A stretch of DNA of 64,000 nt from Flavobacterium psychrophilum (GTDB lineage Bacteria; Bacteroidota; Bacteroidia; Flavobacteriales; Flavobacteriaceae), in the NCBI GenBank assembly GCA_945879625.1, contig CAMCVA010000012.1:1-64000 (forward strand), read 5' to 3'. Under the pieces are notes generated by a model, which worked only from the letters and a program-made list of their open reading frames with translations, was not told the DNA's origin and did no database searches. Made by a program: the position numbers and the translations under genes. Shown one piece after another: positions 56,062-64,000 of the stretch. Position 1 is the stretch's first letter. Every line of letters begins with the position of its first letter.

Positions 56062-58770
56062 ATGAAAAAAACTTTACTATTCGTTGCGATTTTGTGTGGA
56101 TTCTCACACCTATTCGCTCAAAATTTTGGTGCTTGGAAAAAGCTTTCGACCGCTCAATTTGCACCAGAATCGCTTATCAGAACAACTTCGTATTCTGAAA
56201 ATCAAGTGTTATTTACGTTAAACTTGGCCGAATTTAAACAAGCTTTAATTGCCGTTCCCGCTAAATTTTCTGGTCAAGCAGGAGCCGACATTTATTTCCC
56301 GACTGCAACTGGAGAATTAGAAAAATTCTTGGTTTGGGAAAACTCTAATTTTGACCCTGCACTTCAGGCGCAATACCCAAACATACGTTCGTATTCTGGT
56401 TACAGCGCTCTAGACAACTCTTCAACTATTAATTTTAGTATAGATCCAACCGGTGTGCAAACCATGGTTTTGCGTGCCGATAATGGCAACGAATTCATTG
56501 AGCCGTACACCAAAGACAATTCGGTTTATGTGTTATTTGACACCAAAACCAGAACAACTCCCCGTTTGCCTTTTGCCTGTAACACGGTAGACCAAGAGGT
56601 AGCACAAGGGATCTTAAACAATCCAGCTGTTGTCAATAGAGCAAGTAATTTGTCTTACAAAACCATGCGTTTAGCTCTTTCTTGTGTGGGCGAATACGGT
56701 GCTTATTTTGGCGGAACCGTAGCCGGAGCTTTGGGCGGAATGAATGCCACAATGACCCGTGTAAACGGCGTGATGGAAAAAGACTTGGCCTTGCATTTAA
56801 ACATTATTGCCAACAATAATTTAGTAGTGTTTACCAATGCAGGAACTGACCCATATTCAAACGGAGCTACCGGATCTGGTGGAACATGGAACGCCGAATT
56901 ACAAAACACCTTAACCAGTGTGATTGGGGATGCAAATTATGACATCGGGCATTTATTTGGCGCGTCAGGTGGTGGTGGAAACGCAGGCTGCATTGGCTGT
57001 GTTTGTGAAGATGGATCAAAAGGAAGTGCGTTTACTTCACCTTCAAACAACATACCAGCAGGTGATACTTTTGATATAGATTACGTAGTGCACGAAATGG
57101 GCCATCAATTGGGTGGAACCCATAGTTTTTCTCATCAATCAGAAGGAAGCGGAACAAATGTTGAGCCGGGTAGTGGATCATCGATCATGGGCTATGCAGG
57201 CATTACCAGTTATGATGTGCAAAATAATTCGGATGCGTATTTCACATTTGCAAATATCAAGCAAATACAGACTAACTTAAACACGAAAACCTGTCCGGTT
57301 AGCACACCGATTACGGATAATGCAATTCCTGTAATTACATTTCCTTTGCCAAGTGCAAATACGTCAAATCCCGCTACAGTAGTTGTAATTCCTAAAAGTA
57401 CACCTTATATTCTAAAAGGAGTAGTAACCGATCCTGACGGAGATGCAATGACCTATACTTGGGAGTCAATTGACAGCGCAGGAACAACGGCAACAGGCGC
57501 AAATAGTGTGGCTTCGCCTACAAAAGCTACTGGTCCAAATTTCCGATCGTTTCCTCCTAGTACTTCACCAAACAGATATATGCCAGCGTATGCTAGCGTA
57601 CTAAGTGGCGTGCTGTCTACACAATGGGAATCAGTAAATTCAACTGGAAGAAATTCCAAATTTGCTTTTACCGCTAGAGACAACCATGCAGGCGGGAATC
57701 AACAAACCAACACGACGTCGATAACTGTGACAACCAGTTCTACGGTAGGGCCATTTGCCGTAACTTCACAAAGTACACTTGGTGAAGCTTGGGCGCAAGG
57801 AGCAACCAAAACAATTACTTGGGATGTGAATAACGCGAATACGTTGGCAGGGTCGGCTAATGTCAATATCAAATTGTCAATTGATGGAGGAGCAACTTTC
57901 CCCTACACTTTGGCTTCGGATACTCCAAATGATGGAAATGAAGATATTGTTGTGCCTACAACACCGGCTTCGTTAACCTGTCGTTTGATGATCGAGCCAA
58001 CGGCTAACATTTATTACGCCATTAATTCAAAAGCGTTTTATATTGGGTATGAAGTAGTAACCAACTGTGTAACCTATAATTACTCAGGAGCTGCGTTCAA
58101 TTTAACCAACGGAACCAATACGTGGACTACAAAAGCCATCAATGTGCCAACTGCTGGAATTATTAGCGATGTGAACATTACGGTTAATGCTACCCACACG
58201 AATTTACAAAACCTACAAATGGCTGTTATTCGTCCTGGAGGCACTATTTTAACGTATTACAACCAACATTGTACAGGCAATGCCAACATGAGCGCTACTT
58301 TTGATAGCCAAGGACCTGCACTAGCCTGCGCCAGTCCGTTACAAGGCACATTTGCTCCGTCAAACGCCAATTTAAATACTTTGAGTGGTTTTAGCCAACA
58401 AGGCAACTGGCAATTTGGATTTAAAGATGTTGTTAATGGACCAGATTCTGGATCAATAAATTCCTTTTCAATTGAAGTTTGTTCACAGACAACCCAGTTG
58501 CTAGCGGCAGACACGTTTGGATTTGAGAACTTTAGTTTATATCCAAACCCAAATAACGGATCATTTACCGTTGCGTTTACGGCCCAATCTAGCGAAAAAA
58601 TTGCGATTGAAGTGCACGATTTAAGCGGAAGAAAAATTCTATCCAACTCGTATGCAAACCAAGGCGTGTTTGCTGAAACTTTGCAACTGGATAATGCACA
58701 ATCTGGAATTTATTTGGTTTCAATTACCAACGGAACCAACAAAATTGTAAAACGAATTGTTATTCAATAA
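56062..58770 (+). CDS. T9SS-secreted reprolysin-like zinc metalloprotease with P domain
   Basis: A 902-residue protease. The start is set by the signal peptide MKKTLLFVAILCGFSHLFAQ; an ATG 34 codons upstream would put it too far inside. After a propeptide-like part (about 20-190) the metzincin domain has the zinc site HEMGHQLGGTH (57091-57123) and the Met-turn SIMGYAGI. Later parts include an Ig-like region with PYILKGVVTDPDGDAMTYTW, a proprotein-convertase P domain (about 680-800: NVPTAGIISDVNITVNATHT, GNWQFGFKDVVNGPDSG) and a T9SS type A sorting domain (LYPNPNNGSFTVAF to KIVKRIVIQ). A likely extracellular nutrient-scavenging protease. Confidence 0.93.
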   Translation: MKKTLLFVAILCGFSHLFAQNFGAWKKLSTAQFAPESLIRTTSYSENQVLFTLNLAEFKQALIAVPAKFSGQAGADIYFPTATGELEKFLVWENSNFDPALQAQYPNIRSYSGYSALDNSSTINFSIDPTGVQTMVLRADNGNEFIEPYTKDNSVYVLFDTKTRTTPRLPFACNTVDQEVAQGILNNPAVVNRASNLSYKTMRLALSCVGEYGAYFGGTVAGALGGMNATMTRVNGVMEKDLALHLNIIANNNLVVFTNAGTDPYSNGATGSGGTWNAELQNTLTSVIGDANYDIGHLFGASGGGGNAGCIGCVCEDGSKGSAFTSPSNNIPAGDTFDIDYVVHEMGHQLGGTHSFSHQSEGSGTNVEPGSGSSIMGYAGITSYDVQNNSDAYFTFANIKQIQTNLNTKTCPVSTPITDNAIPVITFPLPSANTSNPATVVVIPKSTPYILKGVVTDPDGDAMTYTWESIDSAGTTATGANSVASPTKATGPNFRSFPPSTSPNRYMPAYASVLSGVLSTQWESVNSTGRNSKFAFTARDNHAGGNQQTNTTSITVTTSSTVGPFAVTSQSTLGEAWAQGATKTITWDVNNANTLAGSANVNIKLSIDGGATFPYTLASDTPNDGNEDIVVPTTPASLTCRLMIEPTANIYYAINSKAFYIGYEVVTNCVTYNYSGAAFNLTNGTNTWTTKAINVPTAGIISDVNITVNATHTNLQNLQMAVIRPGGTILTYYNQHCTGNANMSATFDSQGPALACASPLQGTFAPSNANLNTLSGFSQQGNWQFGFKDVVNGPDSGSINSFSIEVCSQTTQLLAADTFGFENFSLYPNPNNGSFTVAFTAQSSEKIAIEVHDLSGRKILSNSYANQGVFAETLQLDNAQSGIYLVSITNGTNKIVKRIVIQ

Positions 58771-58787
58771 CGATATCTTATTCTACT

Positions 58788-58812
58788 AAAAGCGCTCCAT
58801 TCGAGCGCTTTT
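58788..58812 (+). terminator. Terminator of the metalloprotease gene
   Basis: A perfect 10-base stem AAAAGCGCTC/GAGCGCTTTT with a 5-base loop and a trailing T run, 17 bases after the stop. Confidence 0.92.
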
Positions 58813-58918
58813 TTTTTTGACCATACAAATCTTTCTATTCAAGATTTTCAAGCTTAATTTGCTTGAATTATTTTGCTTTAAAAATAAGGTATGAGCAAGT
58901 AAAATTCAGAATTAGTCC

Positions 58919-58926
58919 TAAATTTG
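58919..58926 (+). promoter_or_regulatory. Candidate -10 element of aspS
   Basis: TAAATTTG matches TAnnTTTG and covers the TTG at 58924 that opens the frame, arguing that translation starts at the ATG at 58945. Confidence 0.5.
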
Positions 58927-58944
58927 CACACTAAATTAGAAAGC

Positions 58945-60696
58945 ATGTACAGAAGTCATACCTGTGGCGAATTATCCGCTGCGCACATCAATTCAGAAGT
59001 AACCTTAGCCGGTTGGGTACAAAAATCGAGAGACAAAGGATTCATGAATTGGGTTGATTTGCGCGACCGCTATGGCGTTACCCAATTGATATTTGACGAA
59101 AGCAGAACAGACAAAGCCGTTTTTGACTTATCCAAAATCCTAGGTAGAGAATATGTGATTCAAGTAACCGGAACAGTCATTGAGCGCGAATCCAAAAATT
59201 CGGGAATGACTACCGGAGATATTGAGATTTTGGTTTCCAAACTCACGGTGCTTAACGGCTCATTGACGCCTCCTTTTACTATAGAAGACGAAACCGACGG
59301 CGGCGAAGACATTCGCATGAAATACCGCTACATAGACATCCGCAGAAATCCGGTAAAAAATAATTTGCTGTTTCGTCATAAAGTTGCCATGGAAGTACGC
59401 AAGTACCTATCGGCACAAGATTTTTGCGAAGTTGAAACCCCATATTTGATTAAATCAACTCCCGAAGGAGCCCGTGATTTCGTGGTGCCTAGCCGCATGA
59501 ACGAAGGCCAATTTTATGCGTTGCCGCAATCGCCACAAACCTTCAAACAATTGTTGATGGTGGGTGGAATGGACAAGTATTTTCAGCTTGTAAAATGTTT
59601 CCGCGACGAAGATTTGCGCGCCGATCGCCAGCCCGAGTTTACTCAAATTGATTGCGAGATGGCCTTTGTGGAGCAAGAAGATATATTAAACACGTTTGAG
59701 GGTCTTACGCGGCATTTACTCAAAGAAATCAAAGGAATAGACATAGATAAATTCCCCAGAATGACCTATGATTACGCCATGAAAACCTACGGAAACGACA
59801 AACCAGACATTCGTTTTGGAATGGAATTTGGCGAACTCAACGCAGTAGCCCAGCACAACGATTTTCCGGTGTTTGATGCTGCTGAATTGGTAGTTGGGAT
59901 AGCTGTTCCAGGCGCCGGCGAATTAACCCGCAAAGAAATTGATGGAATAATTGATTGGATTAAACGTCCGCAAATCGGGGCGAGTGGCATGGTCTATGTG
60001 AAATGCAATGCCGACGGCAGCTACAAATCATCGGTAGATAAATTTTATGACCAAGCTGATTTAGCCCAATGGGCCCAAATTACAGGAGCTAATCCGGGCG
60101 ATATGATTTTAGTCTTGTCGGGGAATGCCGATAAAACTAGAACGCAATTGAGCGCCTTGCGTATGGAAATGGCCACGCGTTTGGGCTTGCGTAATCCAGC
60201 TGAATTTGCACCATTATGGGTGGTTGATTTCCCGTTATTGGAATTTGACGAAGAGAGTGGCCGCTACCACGCGATGCATCATCCGTTTACTTCGCCAAAA
60301 CCCGAAGACATGCATTTGCTAGAAACCGATCCGGGCAAAGTACGTGCCAATGCCTATGACATGGTGTTGAATGGAAATGAGATTGGTGGTGGATCGATTC
60401 GTATACACGACAAAGCGACACAGCAATTGATGTTTAATTATTTGGGATTCACGCCCGAAGAAGCCAAAAATCAATTTGGCTTTTTGATGGATGCCTTTCA
60501 ATTTGGCGCTCCGCCTCACGGGGGATTGGCCTTTGGATTAGACCGTTTGGTGGCAATTTTGGGTGGACAAGAAACCATACGTGACTTTATTGCGTTTCCT
60601 AAAAACAATTCCGGCCGTGATGTCATGATTGATGCGCCTTCAGCAATTGATGAGAAACAATTAAAAGAATTGCACATAAAATTAAATTTCGCCTAG
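58945..60696 (+). CDS. aspS: Aspartyl-tRNA synthetase
   Basis: A 583-residue class IIb aminoacyl-tRNA synthetase. [15 protein letters not shown] begins the family; the anticodon-binding OB fold (about 1-110) includes [24 protein letters not shown]. Motif 2 appears in [25 protein letters not shown] (near 215), the bacterial insertion domain spans about 285-420, and motif 3 is [17 protein letters not shown] near the end. Normal length. An upstream TTG start would overlap the -10 motif. Whether it is discriminating or also charges tRNA-Asn cannot be told from the window. Confidence 0.97.
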   Translation: MYRSHTCGELSAAHINSEVTLAGWVQKSRDKGFMNWVDLRDRYGVTQLIFDESRTDKAVFDLSKILGREYVIQVTGTVIERESKNSGMTTGDIEILVSKLTVLNGSLTPPFTIEDETDGGEDIRMKYRYIDIRRNPVKNNLLFRHKVAMEVRKYLSAQDFCEVETPYLIKSTPEGARDFVVPSRMNEGQFYALPQSPQTFKQLLMVGGMDKYFQLVKCFRDEDLRADRQPEFTQIDCEMAFVEQEDILNTFEGLTRHLLKEIKGIDIDKFPRMTYDYAMKTYGNDKPDIRFGMEFGELNAVAQHNDFPVFDAAELVVGIAVPGAGELTRKEIDGIIDWIKRPQIGASGMVYVKCNADGSYKSSVDKFYDQADLAQWAQITGANPGDMILVLSGNADKTRTQLSALRMEMATRLGLRNPAEFAPLWVVDFPLLEFDEESGRYHAMHHPFTSPKPEDMHLLETDPGKVRANAYDMVLNGNEIGGGSIRIHDKATQQLMFNYLGFTPEEAKNQFGFLMDAFQFGAPPHGGLAFGLDRLVAILGGQETIRDFIAFPKNNSGRDVMIDAPSAIDEKQLKELHIKLNFA

Positions 60697-60786
60697 ATTT
60701 TTGTTAAAAATCTATAGAAAACGTTGATAATCAATAAATTTTTGGAAATTTTTTCGTAAGAAAATCATTTGTATTGTTTTTACACC

Positions 60787-60794
60787 TACATTTG
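60787..60794 (+). promoter_or_regulatory. Candidate -10 element of the cold-shock gene
   Basis: TACATTTG matches TAnnTTTG, 29 bases before the ATG. TTG at 60769-60771 gives a 15-base spacer, shorter than elsewhere in the window. The leader is short, unlike the long cold-responsive leader of E. coli cspA. Confidence 0.5.
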
Positions 60795-60823
60795 CCACAT
60801 TATAAATTATTATTACAATTACA

Positions 60824-61024
60824 ATGCGTACAGGTACAGTAAAATTTTTCAATGAATCTAAAGGTTATGGATTCATTACAGATGAAGAAACAGGAAAAGA
60901 CATTTTCGTTCATGCATCAGGAATCAAAGCGGAAGAACTTCGTGAAGGTGATAGAGTAAGCTATGAAGAAGAAGAAGGTCGTAAAGGTAAAGTGGCTGCT
61001 CAAGTAGTAGTTATCGAAGACTAA
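60824..61024 (+). CDS. Cold-shock domain protein (CspA family)
   Basis: A 66-residue single cold-shock domain that binds single-stranded RNA and DNA. RNP1 is KGYGFITD and RNP2 is DIFVHASG; the start MRTGTVKFFNESKGYGF is typical. The loop after RNP2 is acidic (YEEEEGRKGK). Such proteins melt RNA structure and often work at all temperatures; cold induction cannot be judged from sequence. It has its own promoter and terminator. Confidence 0.95.
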   Translation: MRTGTVKFFNESKGYGFITDEETGKDIFVHASGIKAEELREGDRVSYEEEEGRKGKVAAQVVVIED

Positions 61025-61053
61025 TATATACATATTTGTTTCCTAGAATGTTT

Positions 61054-61078
61054 AACGTCCCGAGTTTATCGGGACGTT
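61054..61078 (+). terminator. Terminator of the cold-shock gene
   Basis: A 10-base stem AACGTCCCGA/TCGGGACGTT with a 5-base loop and T run, 29 bases after the stop. The stem core TCCCGA/TCGGGA is the same as in the bioD repeats. The remaining 61079-61243 shows no open frame or further hairpin of note. Confidence 0.92.
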
Positions 61079-61243
61079 TTTTTATGTGTTAATTCCAAGT
61101 GATACCGACTATTTACATCTGCTTGAATTATCAATCTCAACCTTCGTAATTAAACAACTGCCAAGAAAAAAGATCGCTTATTTAAAACCGTTCAAAATAA
61201 CCTAATTCTGCCCAAAAACTCCCTAGGAAATATCAATTTTTCG

Positions 61244-61273
61244 TTGCTAATTAATTAATCACACTTATCTTTG
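61244..61273 (+). promoter_or_regulatory. Promoter of the nuo operon (TTG-N19-TATCTTTG)
   Basis: TTG at 61244-61246 and TATCTTTG at 61266-61273 are spaced by 19 bases, identical in form to the atpD promoter. The nuoA ATG lies 28 bases further on. Confidence 0.8.
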
Positions 61274-61301
61274 TGGCAAATTTTTTTTAAACAAATTTCC
61301 T

Positions 61302-61667
61302 ATGCAATCCAATCAATTAGACTACCTCCCTATTTTCATGCAACTCTTGTTGGCAGTAGGGTTTGTTGTAGGAGCCATACTCATTTCAAGCAAAATAGGT
61401 CCACAACGAAATTCTGAAATCAAAGACAAAAATTTTGAGTGCGGAATCGAATCCTACGGAAATGCACGTATTCCCTTTTCAGTAAAATATTTTGTAGTGG
61501 CCATTCTTTTTGTATTGTTTGATGTAGAGGTAATTTTCTTATATCCCTGGGCCATCAATTTCAAAGAAATGGGCATCGAAGGAATGCTGAAAATGATCGT
61601 ATTCATGGCCTTGTTGCTCATCGGATTTTTCTATATCATCAAAAAGAAAGCCCTCGAATGGGAATAA
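61302..61667 (+). CDS. nuoA: NADH-quinone oxidoreductase subunit A
   Basis: A 121-residue membrane subunit of complex I with three transmembrane helices. Family marks are the loop KNFECGIESYGNARIPFSVKY (the conserved Cys and Glu) and FVLFDVEVIFLYPWAINF in the second helix. It helps form the quinone chamber and proton path. First gene of the nuo operon, with its own promoter; nuoB follows after 70 bases. Confidence 0.96.
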   Translation: MQSNQLDYLPIFMQLLLAVGFVVGAILISSKIGPQRNSEIKDKNFECGIESYGNARIPFSVKYFVVAILFVLFDVEVIFLYPWAINFKEMGIEGMLKMIVFMALLLIGFFYIIKKKALEWE

Positions 61668-61737
61668 ATTCGCCGACTTCAACTGCGGTTAATCAATTAT
61701 AATTACATCCACACCTGTACAATTCAAAATAAAAAAC

Positions 61738-62286
61738 ATGAGTGATTCAAAAGTATCAATGGTAGCACCGCCAGACGGAGTTGTAGGAGAAGGATTCTTC
61801 GCCACAAAGCTCAATGATGTGGTAGGATTAGCCCGCGCCAATTCGTTGTGGCCTTTGCCCTTTGCAACATCTTGTTGTGGAATTGAATTTATGGCCACCA
61901 TGGCTTCACATTACGATTTAGCCCGATTTGGTTCGGAGCGCGTGAGTTTTTCGCCTCGCCAAGCCGACATGCTTTTGGTAATGGGAACCATCTCCAAAAA
62001 AATGGGCCCAATTTTGCGTCAAGTATACGAACAAATGGCCGAACCCAGATGGGTAATAGCGGTAGGAGCTTGCGCCTCTTCGGGAGGAGTATTTGATACC
62101 TATTCGGTATTGCAAGGCATTGACAAAGTAATCCCGGTAGATGTATATGTGCCCGGTTGTCCACCAAGACCCGAACAAATTGTTGATGGGGTGATGAAAT
62201 TGCAAGAATTGGTCAAATCGGAGTCGGTGCGTCGCAGAAGTTCACCCGAATACCAAGAATTATTAGCTTCTTATAATATCAAATAA
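61738..62286 (+). CDS. nuoB: NADH-quinone oxidoreductase subunit B
   Basis: A 182-residue peripheral-arm subunit holding iron-sulfur cluster N2, the last electron carrier before quinone. Ligands are C46 and C47 ([12 protein letters not shown]), C112 ([12 protein letters not shown]) and C141 ([11 protein letters not shown]). [12 protein letters not shown] precedes the first pair. It is followed by nuoC after 2 bases. Confidence 0.97.
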   Translation: MSDSKVSMVAPPDGVVGEGFFATKLNDVVGLARANSLWPLPFATSCCGIEFMATMASHYDLARFGSERVSFSPRQADMLLVMGTISKKMGPILRQVYEQMAEPRWVIAVGACASSGGVFDTYSVLQGIDKVIPVDVYVPGCPPRPEQIVDGVMKLQELVKSESVRRRSSPEYQELLASYNIK

Positions 62287-62288
62287 AG

Positions 62289-62807
62289 ATGGCCCAAGAA
62301 ATCGCTGACATTCAAGAAATAGTAGAAGCCCAATTTGGGACTGCCGTGCGCAATTTTCATATGGATTTTGACGTCATTACCTTTGAGGTAGATGCCGAAA
62401 AAAATACAGCCCTGTTGCTTTTCTTGAAAAACGAAGAAACCTTACAGTTTCATTTTTTAACTGATTTGTGCGGCATTCACTACCCAGACAATGACGACGA
62501 TCACCAGTTTGCAGTGGTATATCACATGCACAATTGGGTGACCAATACCCGCATCAAAATCAAAGCGTATGTAAACGCAACTCCCGAAATTAAAACCGCA
62601 TCCAATATCTTTTTGTGTGCCAATTGGATGGAACGCGAAACCTATGATTTTTATGGCATTCACTTCAGTGGTCATCCGCAACTGAAACGCATTTTGAATA
62701 TGGATGAAATGTTGTCGTTTCCGATGCGCAAAGAATTTCCGATGGAAGACAGCGGCCGAACCGACAAAGACGATCGTTACTTCGGAAGAACCACCACCAA
62801 CGCCTAA
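62289..62807 (+). CDS. nuoC: NADH-quinone oxidoreductase subunit C
   Basis: A 172-residue subunit of the peripheral arm (30-kDa family). Signature ANWMERETYDFYGIHFSGHPQL, then RILNMDE and FPMRKEFPMED near the end. It is separate from nuoD, unlike the fused NuoCD of E. coli. It starts 2 bases after nuoB and ends 13 bases before nuoD. Confidence 0.96.
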   Translation: MAQEIADIQEIVEAQFGTAVRNFHMDFDVITFEVDAEKNTALLLFLKNEETLQFHFLTDLCGIHYPDNDDDHQFAVVYHMHNWVTNTRIKIKAYVNATPEIKTASNIFLCANWMERETYDFYGIHFSGHPQLKRILNMDEMLSFPMRKEFPMEDSGRTDKDDRYFGRTTTNA

Positions 62808-62820
62808 TTTACGACAACAT

Positions 62821-64000
62821 GTCAGAGCTATTATTACCGCCCGAACACCGTTATGCTAAAATTATCAAGGAAACCTTAAACGAAGAAGGAAACGAACTTT
62901 CTATCCTGAATTTAGGCCCTACGCATCCGGCAACTCATGGAATTTTCCAAAATATTTTACTAATGGATGGGGAACGCATCGTCGAAGCCGAACCAACCAT
63001 TGGGTACATTCACCGCGCCTTCGAAAAAATCGCCGAGAATCGTCCCTTTTACCAAATTACGCCACTCACTGATCGAATGAATTATTGTTCGTCGCCCATC
63101 AACAACATGGGCTGGTGGATGACTTTAGAAAAATTACTCGGTATTGAAGTGCCCAAACGTGCGCAATATTTGCGCGTAATCGTGATGGAATTGGCCCGCA
63201 TTACCGACCACTTAATTTGCAACTCCATTTTAGGAGTAGATACAGGAGCCTATACTGGCTTTTTGTACGTGTTTCAGTTCCGCGAAAAAGTATACGAGAT
63301 CTACGAAGAAATTTGTGGCGCTCGATTAACAACAAACATGGGCCGTATCGGTGGATTTGAACGCGATTGGTCGCCTGAAGCTTTCCGTAAATTGGACGTG
63401 TTTTTGGAAGAATTTCCGGTAGCCTGGAAAGAATTTGAAAATTTATTTGAGCGTAACCGAATCTTCATTGACCGTACCGTAAATGTGGGCGGAATAACAG
63501 CTGAACAAGCGATGGCCTATGGATTTACCGGTCCAAATTTACGTGCGGCAGGTGTTGATTATGATGTGCGTGTTTCTGAACCGTATTCGTCCTATGAAGA
63601 TTTTGAATTTATAGTTCCGGTAGGAAAATCGGGTGATACCTACGATCGTTTTTGCGTGCGCAACGCCGAGGTGTGGGAAAGCATCAGTATCATCAAACAA
63701 GCCTTGGCCAAGTTGCCAGAAGGGCCCTACCACGCCGATGTTCCAGATTATTACTTGCCGCCCAAAGAAGACGTATATACCACCATGGAATCCTTAATCT
63801 ACCACTTTAAAATTGTGATGGGCGAAGTGCCAGTTCCAGTTGCTGAGGTGTATCATGCCGTAGAAGGCGGAAACGGAGAATTGGGATTTTATTTGGTAAC
63901 CGACGGCAGCAGAACGCCCTATCGTTTGCATTTCCGCAGACCGTGTTTCATTTATTACCAAGCTTATCCCGAGATGATTAAAGGCGCGTTATTATCTGAT
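62821..64000 (+). CDS. nuoD: NADH-quinone oxidoreductase subunit D (3' end outside window)
   Basis: The open frame runs from the ATG at 62821 to the window edge, 393 codons. It encodes the 49-kDa subunit that forms the quinone site with NuoB. Marks: ILNLGPTHPATHG (the conserved His near quinone), EPTIGYIHRAFEKIAEN, RMNYCSSPINNMGW, ARITDHLICNSILGVDTGA, and the final FRRPCF-like LHFRRPCFIYYQAYPEMIKG. The family is about 405-410 residues, so only a few codons are missing. nuoE and later subunits should follow outside the window. Confidence 0.96.

Overview
The window is chromosomal DNA from a member of the Bacteroidota, most likely Flavobacteriaceae and close to Flavobacterium. The evidence is a gliding-motility lipoprotein (GldH), several type IX secretion (T9SS) cargo proteins with type A and type C sorting domains, TonB-dependent receptors with an N-terminal carboxypeptidase-regulatory-like domain, DUF4270 and PSP1 proteins, an ornithine-lipid-type bifunctional acyltransferase, and promoters of the Bacteroidota form TTG-N19/20-TAnnTTTG. 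Purine-rich Shine-Dalgarno sequences are mostly absent in front of genes, as usual in this phylum. I see no tRNA, rRNA, CRISPR array, transposase or phage gene. No intergenic gap exceeds 300 bases.

Layout. 1-2833: the 3' part of a lycopene cyclase gene, a bacilliredoxin, and a TrhO tRNA hydroxylase with an extra C-terminal barrel. 2995-8410: a plus-strand run of PSP1/RicT-like gene, gldH, a class A penicillin-binding protein and the two subunits of a 3-oxoacid CoA-transferase. 8418-12091: an OlsF-like acyltransferase (minus) divergent from xth and an OmpA-type lipoprotein. 12199-20574: a TonB-dependent receptor and a 1773-residue T9SS surface protein carrying a 529-residue internal tandem duplication. 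20783-27487: a tight minus-strand operon panC-panD-flippase-like-hydrolase-like-radA-GT51. 27596-31965: a glycogen synthase-like fragment, a DUF4270 lipoprotein and glmS. 32159-36514: a TonB-dependent receptor with an SGNH lipoprotein. 36750-38631: atpD-atpC. 38811-43260: bioF-bioD-bioA plus a ketoacyl synthase, converging on recX. 43853-53809: two large T9SS type C cargo proteins. 53810-55891: ribF-bioB (minus). 56062-61024: a T9SS metalloprotease, aspS and a cold-shock protein. 61302-64000: start of the nuo (complex I) operon, nuoA-nuoD, cut by the window end.

How the genes fit together. Most are housekeeping: cofactors (biotin, pantothenate, FAD), envelope precursors (GlmS, PBP1A, a second GT51 protein), respiration (complex I, F1 ATPase), repair (RadA, RecX, exonuclease III) and translation (AspRS, TrhO). 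The accessory layer is the cell surface: four T9SS cargo proteins, two TonB-dependent receptors each beside a likely partner, and lipoproteins. All biotin ring-assembly genes (bioF, bioD, bioA, bioB) are present, but no bioC or bioH is seen here.

Nothing I see amounts to a clearly undescribed defence or mobile system. The best leads are smaller: the TrhO fusion, palindromic repeat pairs inside and after bioD, the internal duplication in the 1773-residue protein, a hydrolase with Asp in place of the nucleophilic Ser, and a GT51 enzyme with an AsmA-like N-terminal half.
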